Source: Verrucomicrobiota bacterium
GTDB lineage: Bacteria; Verrucomicrobiota; Kiritimatiellia; RFP12; UBA1067
Direction of reading: 5' to 3'
NCBI GenBank assembly: GCA_023269675.1
Contig: JAHFSX010000003.1
Location: 62,001-126,000, forward strand
DNA: 64,000 nucleotides
Below the pieces are notes generated by a model that worked only from the letters and a program-made list of their open reading frames with translations, was not told the DNA's origin and did not search any database. The translations under genes and the position numbers were made by a program. Shown one piece after another: positions 46,501 through 56,009 of the stretch (position 1 is its first letter; every line of letters starts with the position of its first letter).

Positions 46501-49173
46501 GGCGAACGTGGCGTCGGGGGCCGCTTTCGGCAGGCGGGCGTCCCGGCCGCCGGTCAGCGCCTGCAGGTAGTAGTGGACATACGTGCCGGGCGCTTGGGAG
46601 GGAATGTCGGTCTGGTAACCCGGGCCGCCGGTCCATGTGGCGGTCAGGGTCTGCCAGGTGCCGGTGGCGGCGGAGGCGGTGCCGGCGGCCCAGAGGAGGC
46701 GCGCCTCGCCGTTGGTCAGGGTGTCGAGGCTTTGGACCAGGAACGTGGTGTGGTAGGAGGGCGGGCCGACGGTTTGGGCGGGCAGCGGCGTGTGGACGAT
46801 GAGCGGCGGCGCGTCGATGGCGCCGCGCACATAGAGGGCGGCGGCCCCGCCGGCGTAAGGGAGGGCGTAGCCGATGACGTGGACCTGGTAGACGCCGGTT
46901 TGGGCGGCGTTCACCCGCAAGGTTTCAACCGTGTTCAGAATGTCGCGGGAGCTTCCGTTGTTCGGGTGGAGCGTGGAACCGTCGGGGGCCGTCACCAGCA
47001 GGTCGAGGTCGTCCACGCGCGTCACGCCCGCGCCGGCGGTGGCCGGATAGTCGATCCAGGCGAGGGCGATGTCGAGCGGGGTGTTGTCGGACACGACGGT
47101 GACGGCGAAGGTGTTGGTCGCGCCCGCGGCAGGGGTGACGCGGTCGTAGAGCCGCACCATGCGGCCGGACGGGTGGACGGTGGCTTCGATGTCCGGCTCG
47201 CCCCAGCCTTCGACGTTGTTCGGCGATGCGGCGGGGATCTCCCGGGCGGCGCCGGTGCCGTACTGTCCGGGGGTGAGCGACCGCGCGCCGCCGATCAGCA
47301 TGGCCTTGACCAGCGCGGCGGAAGGATTTGTGACGCCGCCGCGCTCGACCGCGTACTGGCGCACGAGGGCGGCGGTGCCCGCGACGAGGGGCGTGGACAT
47401 GCTGGTGCCGCCGTTGAAGCAGTAGCGGGTGTTGGAGGCCAAGAGCCCCCAGCCGCTGCCGGCGAGCGCCGATTTGGTGGAGAGCACATCGGAGCCGGGG
47501 GCGACGAGGTCGGGCTTGATGCGCCCGTCCTGGGTCGGTCCGCGGCTGGAGAAGGCGGCCATGCCCTGGCGGTAAGGGGAAGGCGTGGCGCTGTAGGATA
47601 TGTTATCGCTGCTGATGGGCGCAGCGGGATACCACGAGGGCCACAACGCGCCCCAGGCAAAGGAGGAATAGTAGCTTCCTGTGCCGGCGGGCCGGTCGTT
47701 CTCGGCCGCGCCGACGGCCAGCACGTTTTTGGCGGCGGCGGGCGAGCCGACGGCGCCCAGATCGACCACGCCATCGTAGTTGCCGTCGCGGCCGGAGTTG
47801 CCCGAAGCGAAAAAGGCGAGGTGGTCGGGGTTGTCCCAGGCGAAGAGGTCGACCGAACGGCAGTCGCTGTCGTACGCGCCGGCCGTGTCGGATCCCCAGC
47901 TGTCGGAGTGGATGCGGGCGCCGTAGGCGTAGCTCTCCTCGAAAAGCGTGTAAATGTCGGCACCGATGCCGGAGAAGGTGCCGTAGGCGTCCATCACGGA
48001 CTGGTGCACGAGCTGCGCCTCGTAGGCCATGCCGCGGTAGAGGCCGGCGCTGGCGGCGCCGTTGCCGACCAGCGAGCCGGCGGTGTGCGTGCCGTGGCCG
48101 TTGAAATCCGAGGCGTCGCCGGGGCGGCCGCGGGCGATCAGCGCGAGGATATGGCCCTGGAAATCGGGGTGCAGCGTGGCCAGGTCGCCGGTGTCGAGGC
48201 CGGTGTCGGCGTGGCCCACGATCTGGCCCTTGCCGGTGAGCCCCCACGTCTGCCACACGTTGGTGGTGTTCAGGTGGGTGCCGATGGCCGCCCGGTTGTT
48301 GCGGGCCGCGATCGGCACGCGCTCTTCGATCCACTGGACGTCGCCGCGGGCGGTCAGCGGGCGGATCGCTCTGAACGGCAGCGTGGCGTGAACGATGCCC
48401 CAGCGCGTGCCGGCCGAGAGGTCCTCGACCGCGCCGCCCGCGGCGCGGGCCGCCGCGGCGACGGACTCGGCATCCTCCGGGGCCAGCGTCTGGATGGTGG
48501 TGCGGATGCGCGCCGCGGGCGCCTGGGAGGCGATGAGCGCGGCGAGGAAAGGCTGGAGTTTGTCTGACGGCAGGAACTCCTCGGCGGACTGGATGGAGGC
48601 GGCGGAACCCAGTTTCGCCAGAGCGGCGGGGGTCAGTTCGGCCAGCAGCGCGTTGTTGGGGAAGTAGCCGCGGACCGTCGCGCCCAGGGATTTAAGGAGC
48701 TGGCGGGAGGCGTCGTTGACCGGCGTGTTGAACTGCACGATGAAGGGCGTGGTGTTGCGCGGCGAGGGCGACTGTTTGCCGGAGGCGGCCTTCGGGATGG
48801 ACTGCGACTCGGGGCTGACGAGCAGGCGGTTCGAAAGCAGGGTCTGGCGTCCGGGCGGCAGGTCGGTGCGCTCGGTGAAGCGCGGGGGGGTGAAGGCGCG
48901 GCGGAGCGGGGCCAGGGTGGCCTCGCCCAGGCAGTCGGCCGCCGCGGCGTTTATCTGCGGGGCGGCGGACACGGTTGAAACCGCGGAGGTGGCGCTTCCC
49001 AAGGAGGGCCGACCGGACAAGGCCGGCCGGGGCTGGGTCTGCACGTTGGCCAGCAGGCGCGCGTTCGCCTCGCGGCGTGCGTCGGCGTGTTTGTCGGAGC
49101 GGAGGACCGTCCAGACCCCCAGGCCCAAAAGCGTCAGGCACACGCAGGAGAACAGAAGGGTTTTTGTTTTCAT
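43579..49173 (-). CDS. secreted S8 (subtilisin-like) serine peptidase with C-terminal repeat modules
   Basis: Catalytic motifs HADTGLDTG, GHGTHTAGSLVG, NGGTSMSTPLVAGTAALV; InlB-like RDCGGWTLTG modules; DADGDGMATWAEWRADTDPTDA near C-terminus; start at MKTKTLLFSCVCLTLLGLGVW (49173). Confidence 0.9.
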   Translation of the reverse strand: MKTKTLLFSCVCLTLLGLGVWTVLRSDKHADARREANARLLANVQTQPRPALSGRPSLGSATSAVSTVSAAPQINAAAADCLGEATLAPLRRAFTPPRFTERTDLPPGRQTLLSNRLLVSPESQSIPKAASGKQSPSPRNTTPFIVQFNTPVNDASRQLLKSLGATVRGYFPNNALLAELTPAALAKLGSAASIQSAEEFLPSDKLQPFLAALIASQAPAARIRTTIQTLAPEDAESVAAAARAAGGAVEDLSAGTRWGIVHATLPFRAIRPLTARGDVQWIEERVPIAARNNRAAIGTHLNTTNVWQTWGLTGKGQIVGHADTGLDTGDLATLHPDFQGHILALIARGRPGDASDFNGHGTHTAGSLVGNGAASAGLYRGMAYEAQLVHQSVMDAYGTFSGIGADIYTLFEESYAYGARIHSDSWGSDTAGAYDSDCRSVDLFAWDNPDHLAFFASGNSGRDGNYDGVVDLGAVGSPAAAKNVLAVGAAENDRPAGTGSYYSSFAWGALWPSWYPAAPISSDNISYSATPSPYRQGMAAFSSRGPTQDGRIKPDLVAPGSDVLSTKSALAGSGWGLLASNTRYCFNGGTSMSTPLVAGTAALVRQYAVERGGVTNPSAALVKAMLIGGARSLTPGQYGTGAAREIPAASPNNVEGWGEPDIEATVHPSGRMVRLYDRVTPAAGATNTFAVTVVSDNTPLDIALAWIDYPATAGAGVTRVDDLDLLVTAPDGSTLHPNNGSSRDILNTVETLRVNAAQTGVYQVHVIGYALPYAGGAAALYVRGAIDAPPLIVHTPLPAQTVGPPSYHTTFLVQSLDTLTNGEARLLWAAGTASAATGTWQTLTATWTGGPGYQTDIPSQAPGTYVHYYLQALTGGRDARLPKAAPDATFAFYIGVPLELAVEGAPARFGTVAPPYGSNTVISGVAYGASAPSVVAISGGLRRTCAGWTGTGDVPAAGATNAFTFTLSQPSSLTWQWQAEFALTNRYRLADTGELFGEQIAWHPAGAYASTEAALELGFVDTVPYAFCGWSVDGVRWPDASSASPNPATGILMTQPRLAQGDYLPFWQDSDGNLLSDWWELRYWGTAAAGATAGDDLDGDGWTNLGEFLDNSDPRNPASQPTPPVIDFTPLAPFQTARCPWRVQAQITDNLTVEQALLVWRERDDTAWQTNAMTWVGGSTYEAVLSPPSHGSKRVDYCLAAYDLMGYYDPEFGAVTPIYSVAGDYDTPWMSVAPQSFPLFELSQTPTNASLTIANLAGPDLVWTARVAAATAPFAATNGAWSHSGENDLWHTDTNRTWNGDAVWYCGAGDSRLYPNGCHAWLDTPAFRVGPGGGLLFRQWIKTEADTDGAHFWDGAVLRVSTDGGTTFTLVEPVGGYPYQITDNPASPFPADQPCFAGNGEGWQTVLLDLAAWAGQDVIVRFEFGSDLYVVEEGWYVANVTPFSCGEPTPPWLAPQGAWGGVLPDTWSAPAAFRIDPAALAYGDEAVACLRVTSNDPTTAPLVPITVRRGHFLAVEAQGPGTAASDLHFLFRDARATVSLLADTGAYLYGITVNGVPQQGVYDYTTLAKTLFFANLAEDLHLTAWFGYRTWTLAVSSPYSTATPAVGIYTLPHGTRINASVAVPPPYAPGIRRDCGGWTLTGHTPSSGTTSQVSFTLTNDAALAWNWYFSFRLTGLAGANGTVDPTNAWFKEGSTAILTAYPASYYSFQSWLGDTSGAGFDGARLILPMIAPRTVTAAFAPNLTPTHGVPEYWLAAHGWTQAFETAAETDADGDGMATWAEWRADTDPTDAASLLAIADMALDPDAGVLLTWIGGTSRTQVVQRADLPTGPWLPVYTNLPPTPTLNALARPASGPSGFYRIHIP

Positions 49174-49538
49174 GTGCGTCAGGAACTTTCGAGGAAGTGC
49201 GTGTGACACAGGTCCGCTGAACAGGTAATCTAGTACGTTACTTCATTTCAATGGGGTAGGCAAGGCGTATTCGCGAAAAGCGCGGGTGGAGCGCATCCCC
49301 GTTTCATTGACCGATCGACTATCTACGGTTGTGGGGCGTCCGAGACGTCCGCCCCTACAGGTGCGCCAGCAGTAGCGCGGGACGTCCCGGACCGCGCACG
49401 GGCAGGGTGCCGAGGCACCCCTGTCCCCGTTGAGGTCAATGAAACAGAGATGCGCCCGTGGTGCGCGCGGTGCTTTTCTCTTCGTGCTTTTCACGGGAAG
49501 TGGGTATACTGGCCGGCACATTCATCCGGGAGGGCGTT

Positions 49539-51467
49539 ATGGAGATCTTGGTCGGTCTGATGGTCGGGTTCGCGGTGATCGGCATCCTTTTTGTGATCCC
49601 CGTGATTCTCTTGGTGCGGGTGTCGTCGGTCCTCCGGGAGCTGGAGGCTCTGAATGTGCGGTTCCGCGCGGTTGAGGCGGCGTTGAGAAAAGAGAGCGCG
49701 GCGCGGCCGGCCGAAGCGGTGCGCAGGGAGCCGCTGCCGGTTGTGGCCGCGCCCCTGCCCGTGACGGCACCGCCTTCCCCCGTGGCCGCGCCGGCCCAAA
49801 AGCCGGCGGTGTCGGTTCGGCCCGAGCCGACGCCGGCGCAGCAGCTGATCGCCAAGGCCTGGAACTGGCTGGTGATCGGCGAGGAGTACCGGCAGCCCGG
49901 CGTGTCGTGGGAGTATGCGGCGGCGACCAACTGGCTGTTGCGCGTCGGCATCCTGGTGGTGCTGGCGGGCATCGCGTTCTTCCTGAAGTATTCGATCGAG
50001 AAGGGCCTCATGGGGCCGCTCGGCCGCGTGGCCTTGAGCTTGGCCGCGGGCCTCGGCATGATCTGTTTCGGCGTGCGCCTGCTCTTCAAGAAGTATCACC
50101 TGCTGGGGCAGGGCCTGGTGGGCGCGGGCTTCGTGACGCTCTATTTCGCGTTCTACGCGGCTTCGGGGATGTACCACCTGCTGACGCAGGGCGCGGCGTT
50201 CGCGCTGATGGCGTGCGTGACGGTGGCGGCCGGCGTGCTGGCGGTGCGGTATCAGTCCGTGATGATCGCGGTGCTGGGGCTGGTCGGCGGCTACGCGACG
50301 CCGGTGATGATCGGCGACACCGGCGCGGGCGCGCGCTCCTTTTATGCCTATGTGCTGTTGCTGGGGTGCGGCGTGCTGGGGGTCTCCTGGGTGCGCCGGT
50401 GGCCGGTCCTGAATGTGCTCGGCATGCTCGCCTCGTATGGCCTCGCCTTCCTGTACTGCGAGCGCCATCACGGCGCGACGCAGCTGATGCAGGACTTCCT
50501 GTTCCTTTCGGCGGTCCACCTGCTCTACCTGCTCTCCGTGGTCCTGATCAACATCCGCAAGCGGCTGCCGACGACGGCGGTCGACTGGGTGGCGGTCTTC
50601 CTCAACGCCGGGCTCTACTGGTGTTGGGCGTTCCTGCTGTTCAAGCCGGTCTTCGGCAAGCAGGAGACCGGCTTGGTCGCGCTCGGCGTGGCGGCCATGT
50701 ACGTGGCGCTGGTGTATGTGTGCCTGCGGCGCAAATGGGTGGACAAGGGCCTGGTCTGCCTCTTCATCGGACTGGCGGCGGTGTTTCTGGCGATGAGCCC
50801 GGTGCTGATGCTGTCGGGCGAGTGGCTGACGATGGCGTGGTGTCTCCAGGCGCTGGCGATGCTGTGGCTCGCCCGCAGAACCGGGAACGGTGTTTTGGAC
50901 CAACTGGCGGCCGTGCTCTTTGCGCTGGCGTGCGTGCGCGGCATGGGCTGGGACCTGGGCCAGCTGTACGGCACGGCGCGCCCCGCGGCCCTGCGCGGCG
51001 CGGCCTTTTGGCAAGCCGCGGGGCTCCGCGCGGTCACCTATGGCGCGTTGCCCGCGACGTTGCTGGCGGCCTGGCGGCTCAAGCGCCCGAACGCGGCCGC
51101 CGCGAGGGTTCTGGGGCTGGTGCTGGTCCAGGTCTGGCTGTATCTGACGCTGGAGACGGGCCTGGTCGCCCGCGTGTACGCGCCCGCTTTCCAGCATAGC
51201 GCGGTGACGGTGGTCTGGACGCTCTTCGCCTTCCTCCTGCTCTTCACGGGCATCCGCGTGCGCGGCCGCTGGCTGCGCTGGTGCGGGCTGGGGCTTTTCG
51301 CCTTGGCGGTGGGCAAACTGCTGATGTTCGACCTCGCCGGGCTCAACACGCTCTACCGCATCGTCGCCTTCATCTCGGTCGGCGTGCTGCTGGTGCTCGG
51401 CTCGTTCGTGTATCTCAAGTACAAGGCGCTCTTCGAGCCGGAAGAGCGGGATAACGCTCAACGCTGA
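49539..51467 (+). CDS. DUF2339-type multi-TM membrane protein
   Basis: MEILVGLMVGFAVIGILFVIPVILLVR; AATNWLLRVGILVVLAGIAFFLKYSIEKGLMGPLGRVALSLAAGLGMI...YRIVAFISVGVLLVLGSFVYLKY. Confidence 0.8.
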   Translation: MEILVGLMVGFAVIGILFVIPVILLVRVSSVLRELEALNVRFRAVEAALRKESAARPAEAVRREPLPVVAAPLPVTAPPSPVAAPAQKPAVSVRPEPTPAQQLIAKAWNWLVIGEEYRQPGVSWEYAAATNWLLRVGILVVLAGIAFFLKYSIEKGLMGPLGRVALSLAAGLGMICFGVRLLFKKYHLLGQGLVGAGFVTLYFAFYAASGMYHLLTQGAAFALMACVTVAAGVLAVRYQSVMIAVLGLVGGYATPVMIGDTGAGARSFYAYVLLLGCGVLGVSWVRRWPVLNVLGMLASYGLAFLYCERHHGATQLMQDFLFLSAVHLLYLLSVVLINIRKRLPTTAVDWVAVFLNAGLYWCWAFLLFKPVFGKQETGLVALGVAAMYVALVYVCLRRKWVDKGLVCLFIGLAAVFLAMSPVLMLSGEWLTMAWCLQALAMLWLARRTGNGVLDQLAAVLFALACVRGMGWDLGQLYGTARPAALRGAAFWQAAGLRAVTYGALPATLLAAWRLKRPNAAAARVLGLVLVQVWLYLTLETGLVARVYAPAFQHSAVTVVWTLFAFLLLFTGIRVRGRWLRWCGLGLFALAVGKLLMFDLAGLNTLYRIVAFISVGVLLVLGSFVYLKYKALFEPEERDNAQR

Positions 51468-51555
51468 ACGTTTAACGCTTAACGTTTAAATCGAGAGAAC
51501 GGACGACGTGTCACTGTTTCCACTTGAGCGTTGAGCGGTCGGCGTTCAGCGTTGC
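51453..51555. repeat. degenerate-word inverted repeat array (AACGCTGA / TCAGCGTT words) overlapping the DUF2339 gene stop
   Basis: AACGCTCAACGCTGAACGTTTAACGCTTAACG ... TTGAGCGTTGAGCGGTCGGCGTTCAGCGTTG. Confidence 0.7.
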
Positions 51556-51578
51556 TCTTTAAGGAAGATGAGCGAACC

Positions 51579-52931
51579 ATGAGAACGACAAGCGTGCTTC
51601 TGAGTTTCTGCCTGGCCGCGGGCATGGCGTGTGCGGGGGCGTGGCATGTGACACGTCCCCTCTCAGGGGCGGCGGTGGAAGAGGCGACGGTGGTCGCCGT
51701 GCCGCTCGACGAGCACGTGTTCGCCAACAGCCTGCCGGACCTGGCCGACGTGCGGGTCTTGGACGCGCAGAACCGCGAGGTGCCCCGCGTGATTCAGGCC
51801 GAGCGCGACTACACCTTCGAGCCGCGTCACACGCCGCGCGAGGCCCGGATCAAGAGCATCGAACAGCTGCCGGAGGGCGGGCTGGCGGTGGTGTGCGAGG
51901 TTGAGCGCACGAACGCGGTGTCGCTTACGCGGCTGACCGTCCGCACGCCGCTGCGCAACTACGAGCAGACCGTCACCGTTTATACGCCGGGCGCGGCGGG
52001 CGCGTGGCTAAGGGCCAAGGGGGCCGAACCGCTTTTTGACTATAGCCGGTTTGCGGACGTGAAGAAGGAGACGGTGGACCTGCCGGCGCTGACCAACCGG
52101 CTGTTCAAGCTCGTGATCGGACAGGCGGACGACCAGGTGTTCTCCTCCTTCACGGCGCTGGAGGAGGACAATGTAGGGGGCGTGACGGCGCGGCAGTTCA
52201 AGCGCTACAGCGTGGAGCGGCGACCGTTCCGCATCGACGCGGTGATTTTCCGCGACACCGAGCGCGTGGCGGTGGCGAAGGAGAAGCGCGCGCGGGTGGC
52301 TGCGCGGGGCGTGGCGGTGACCGCGGACGCCGGGAGCAAGCTGACGGTGTTGACGGTCAAGACGGGGCGGTATCCGGTGGCGGGCCTCGCGTTCGATCCG
52401 GAGCAGCAGAATTTCGAGCGTCAGGTGACGGTCGAGTGTCCCGCGCCGGGCGGCTGGCGGACCGTTGCGGCGGGTGTGCTGTCGCGGTCGCGTCTGCCCG
52501 GCGTGCCCCCCCGCGACAACCTGGAAGTCGGCTTCGGGGAGATCCGGGCGGAACATGTGCGCGTCCGGATCCGCAACGACGACAATCCGCCGCTGACCTT
52601 CCGGGAGGGCGGCGTGACGCTGCTGCGGCAAGCGTACGGCGTGGTTTTCATCGCGGAGAAGGGTCAAGGGTATCGGCTGGCCTACGGCAATCCCGAGGTC
52701 AAGGCGCCACCGGTTTATGAGCAGGGCGTGACGGCCTATTTGCGCGGCGGGCAGCAAGCGGCGGTGTGGCCGTTGGCGTCCGCGCCGGACGGGGATGTCG
52801 CTTACGGCCCGGGCGTGCGCGTGCGGCAGTTTCTCGCGCGGCACGGCATGATCCTGCTCTCGGTGCTGGTGATGGCGGCCTTGGGGCTGCTGATCCTGCG
52901 TGCGGCCCGGCACGTGGAAATAAAGGAGTAA
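51579..52931 (+). CDS. DUF3999-type secreted/membrane-anchored protein
   Basis: MRTTSVLLSFCLAAGMACA signal; AWHVTRPLSG...C-terminal TM MILLSVLVMAALGLLILRAARHVEIKE; follows DUF2339 gene, a familiar pairing. Confidence 0.7.
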   Translation: MRTTSVLLSFCLAAGMACAGAWHVTRPLSGAAVEEATVVAVPLDEHVFANSLPDLADVRVLDAQNREVPRVIQAERDYTFEPRHTPREARIKSIEQLPEGGLAVVCEVERTNAVSLTRLTVRTPLRNYEQTVTVYTPGAAGAWLRAKGAEPLFDYSRFADVKKETVDLPALTNRLFKLVIGQADDQVFSSFTALEEDNVGGVTARQFKRYSVERRPFRIDAVIFRDTERVAVAKEKRARVAARGVAVTADAGSKLTVLTVKTGRYPVAGLAFDPEQQNFERQVTVECPAPGGWRTVAAGVLSRSRLPGVPPRDNLEVGFGEIRAEHVRVRIRNDDNPPLTFREGGVTLLRQAYGVVFIAEKGQGYRLAYGNPEVKAPPVYEQGVTAYLRGGQQAAVWPLASAPDGDVAYGPGVRVRQFLARHGMILLSVLVMAALGLLILRAARHVEIKE

Positions 52932-53029
52932 GGCTCCCGGACGCGGGCCTGCCCGTTCCGAACCTCGCCCTCTGCCACGCGGCCGAGCGGTCGCCGCCCG
53001 CCGCGCCCGTCCGTCATGGCGCGGGGGCT

Positions 53030-53875
53030 TTACGGAACGAGTTTGGCGACCTTGGCTTTGGCGGCCTGGAGATCCTGCTCCAGCGACCGGAGCTGGGGGT
53101 CGGCCGCGAGCTGGGCCGGGTCGACCGGGTGCGCCTCTTTCCACGCCTTGTAGGTGCGGGCCGCGTCGTCGGCTTTGGCTTTGACGCGCACCTGCTCATA
53201 CTTGAGCGACCGCAGGGCCTCGTCGGCCTGGGCCTTGCGCGAACCGGTGAGGGTGACCATCTGCTTTTCCAGGGCGGCGGCCTTGGTGATGCTGTCCTGA
53301 TAAGCCTGCTGCGCCTGACGGGCGGCGGCGAAATGCGGGTTGGCGGCGAGCGCCTCGTCGGCGAGCGCCTCGTGGCGGTCGGCGATTTTGCCTTTGAGGG
53401 TGAAGTAGGTTTCGAGGTTCCTGACGGTATCGGGCGCAAGGGTGTCGGGGTCGCCCTCATAGGCGGCGATGGTGGTGCAGTCCAGCAGGAGCGGCCCTTC
53501 CCACGTTTCACCCCGCTTCACGCTGCAGACCAGCATGGCGTTTTTCGAGGTGGACTTCACGTCGGTGTATTTGAAGAGCGTGCCGCCCGGAAGCTTGCCG
53601 ATGTGCTTGCCTTGCGGCGTATAGCACGGGCTGGTCTCCTGAACGAAGCCCCAGCCGCTTTTGGGGCCGAGGAAGGTGATCTTCGTGACGGTGTCGGGGG
53701 GCGTCTCGCGCGCAGGGGTGGCGGCGCTCAGGCTGGCGTTGCCGCCGCGCGCGGAGGCGGACTCGGCGCCGGCGCGCCGGTTCAGCGGCGTCAGGTTGCG
53801 TGACGAGGTCTTGACCTCCGCGGATGCGGCACAGACGAACAGGACTAAAACGGGTATGAATGAAACGCGATGCAT
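53030..53875 (-). CDS. secreted hypothetical protein with helical/coiled-coil C-terminus
   Basis: MHRVSFIPVLVLFVCAASAEV signal peptide; charged helical region LEKQMVTLTGSRKAQADEALRSLKYEQVRVKAKADDAARTYKAW. Confidence 0.65.
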   Translation of the reverse strand: MHRVSFIPVLVLFVCAASAEVKTSSRNLTPLNRRAGAESASARGGNASLSAATPARETPPDTVTKITFLGPKSGWGFVQETSPCYTPQGKHIGKLPGGTLFKYTDVKSTSKNAMLVCSVKRGETWEGPLLLDCTTIAAYEGDPDTLAPDTVRNLETYFTLKGKIADRHEALADEALAANPHFAAARQAQQAYQDSITKAAALEKQMVTLTGSRKAQADEALRSLKYEQVRVKAKADDAARTYKAWKEAHPVDPAQLAADPQLRSLEQDLQAAKAKVAKLVP

Positions 53876-53897
53876 GTGTTCTCCGTAAAACGGTTCC

Positions 53898-53951
53898 GGC
53901 AGGGACGTCTCCCTGAGGCGTCCGCTCTGCGGCAAGACGTCCGTCCCTGCC
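53898..53951. repeat. diverged REP/MITE-like element
   Basis: GGCAGGGACGTCTCCCTGAGGCGTCCGC...GACGTCCGTCCCTGCC. Confidence 0.6.
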
Positions 53952-54271
53952 GATACAGACAGGAACAACGCCGATGACGCCGAGCGGGGATACGCGAAAC
54001 GAGGAAAGATTGAAGCATAAAGGCATCCGGACACCAAGCAGAAAACAGTAGGCCCGTCTTAAGGGGGTGCGCTTCAGTTTCGTTGAAACGGAGTCGCACC
54101 CAGGAGAATTTAGGAGTTGGGATCGAGGAGTTGGAAGCGCAGAAGGCCGTGAAAACAGGGCGTTCGACAAGGCGGAACCCTTCCGCGATGAGGTGCCTGT
54201 GTTGCAACACGGCGTCGACGGATGCTCGGGCAGGTTGCGCCGGCCTTAGCCGGCTCCGAACGGGTCACCCG

Positions 54272-55981
54272 CTACGCGCGGAAGAGCGCGCCGAGTTTCT
54301 TGCCGAGCAGCAGGCTGCTGCCCGCGATGGTGACGGTCAGGAAAAGCATCGCCCACACGCCGAGGGCGGCGGCGAGGTAACGGCCGATGCCCACGAGCTG
54401 GAAGAGCTCGAAGATGGTCTTGGTGATGGGGTAATACTCCATCTTCTGCGCCAGCATCAGGCTGTCCGACACCTCCAGCATGCTGAAGGCGAAGGCCAGC
54501 AGCGTGCCCGCGATGAGGTTCGCGAGGATCAGGGGCAGCGTGATGCGGCGCAGGGTCACCAGCGGCGGCGCGCCCAGGCTGGCGCCGGCCTCCTCGAGCG
54601 CCACGGAGGTCTGCTGCAGGCCGGCCACCGCCGCGCGCACCATGTAGGGCAGCCGCCGCACGGCGTAGGCGATCACGAGGAAAAGGGTGGGGTTCACGCG
54701 GACATCGAGGAGCCCGGCCAGGGCGGGGTGGGCTTTGACGAAGGGGTGCGAGCTCAGCGCGGTGCTGACCGAGATGAAGCCGAACGCCATCACCAGGCCC
54801 GGCACGGCCAGCGGGATCATGGCCAGCGCGTCCAGCACGCCGCGGCCGCGGATGCGCGACCGGACGGTCACCCACGCCACGGCGACGCCGGCCACGAGGT
54901 TGAAGAGCACGGCCAGGGCGGAGAAGAGCAGGCTGTTGCGGATGGCGTCGAGGGTCATGGCGTGGCCCAGCGCCTCGGCGTAGTTCGCGGTGGTGAACTG
55001 CGCGGGCAGGAGCGTGCGGTACCAGCTGCCGGGGGTCGAGAAGCTGGTGAGGAGCACGCCCGCGTGCGGGGTGAGCGCCAGCAGGGTGACGGCGATGAAG
55101 GGCAGGGCCAGCAGCAGGCCCGCCGCGCCGCGCGCCTCCCGCGGACGGTGTCCGGTGGCGGCTTTGCCCTGCATGGCGTAGGCTTTGCCGCCGAAGAGCA
55201 GGCGGCTCAGGCTGTAGAGCGCGACGCTGGCGACCAGCACGACGGTGACCAGCGCGTAGGGGAAGGGGCTGGCGCTGATCTCCTTGAGCTCGTCGTAGAC
55301 CTGCACGGCGGCGCAGCGCGTGTAGTTCATGATGAGCGGGGTGCCGAGCTCCGTGAAGCAGGCGATGAAGACCAGGGTGCAGCCGGCGAAGAGGCCGGGC
55401 ATGACCAGCGGCAGGGTGATGCGGCGGAAGCGCGTCCAGCCGTGGGCGCCGAGGTTCTGGGCCGCCTCGTCCAGCGCGGGGTCGATGTTGGCCAGGGCCG
55501 CGGCGACGTTGAGGTAGATGATCGGGTAGAAGGCCAGCGCCTGCAGCAGCACCACCCCGAGGTAGCGCGACTGGCCGAACCAGTCGACCGGGCCGCAGCC
55601 GAGCAGGGCGTTCAGCGCCCCGTAGGGGCCGAGCATCTGCATGAAGCCGATCGCGCCCACGAAGGGCGGCAGGACCATGGGGACCAGCAGGAGCGCGGTG
55701 AAGAGCCGCTGCCCGCGGAACACGAAGGTGTGCGCCAGCCACGCCAGCGGCACGGCCAAAGCCGCGGCCAGCGCGGTGGCGCCCAGCGCGATGCGGAAGC
55801 TGTTGAAGAGGCCTTCGGCGTAAATCGGATTTCTGAACACGCCGATCAGATAGCGGGCGGTCAGGTGGCCGTTCACGTAAAACCCGCCGCTCACGACCGT
55901 GAGGACGGGCCAGACGAGCAACAGGCCGAGCACGCCCGCCAGCAGGCCGAACAACAGCCAGGCTGTGCGGTCACGTAACAT
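54272..55981 (-). CDS. ABC transporter permease (double BPD_transp domain, iron(III)/ThiP type)
   Basis: Two EAA-like loops: DEAAQNLGAHGWTRFRRITLPLVMPGLFAG and EEAGASLGAPPLVTLRRITLPLILANLIAG; about 12 TM segments. Confidence 0.88.
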   Translation of the reverse strand: MLRDRTAWLLFGLLAGVLGLLLVWPVLTVVSGGFYVNGHLTARYLIGVFRNPIYAEGLFNSFRIALGATALAAALAVPLAWLAHTFVFRGQRLFTALLLVPMVLPPFVGAIGFMQMLGPYGALNALLGCGPVDWFGQSRYLGVVLLQALAFYPIIYLNVAAALANIDPALDEAAQNLGAHGWTRFRRITLPLVMPGLFAGCTLVFIACFTELGTPLIMNYTRCAAVQVYDELKEISASPFPYALVTVVLVASVALYSLSRLLFGGKAYAMQGKAATGHRPREARGAAGLLLALPFIAVTLLALTPHAGVLLTSFSTPGSWYRTLLPAQFTTANYAEALGHAMTLDAIRNSLLFSALAVLFNLVAGVAVAWVTVRSRIRGRGVLDALAMIPLAVPGLVMAFGFISVSTALSSHPFVKAHPALAGLLDVRVNPTLFLVIAYAVRRLPYMVRAAVAGLQQTSVALEEAGASLGAPPLVTLRRITLPLILANLIAGTLLAFAFSMLEVSDSLMLAQKMEYYPITKTIFELFQLVGIGRYLAAALGVWAMLFLTVTIAGSSLLLGKKLGALFRA

Positions 55982-56009
55982 GTATCAGTAGAGCCCGTTC
56001 GATACACAG

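Noticed and set aside
44218-48567. 1449-aa plus-strand ORF opposite the S8 protease
   Set aside because: Gly/Val/Arg-rich shadow ORF; the protease has an intact triad on the other strand.
52911-52920. CACGTGGAAA as a third parS site
   Set aside because: Only a half-site; the left arm does not match the palindrome.
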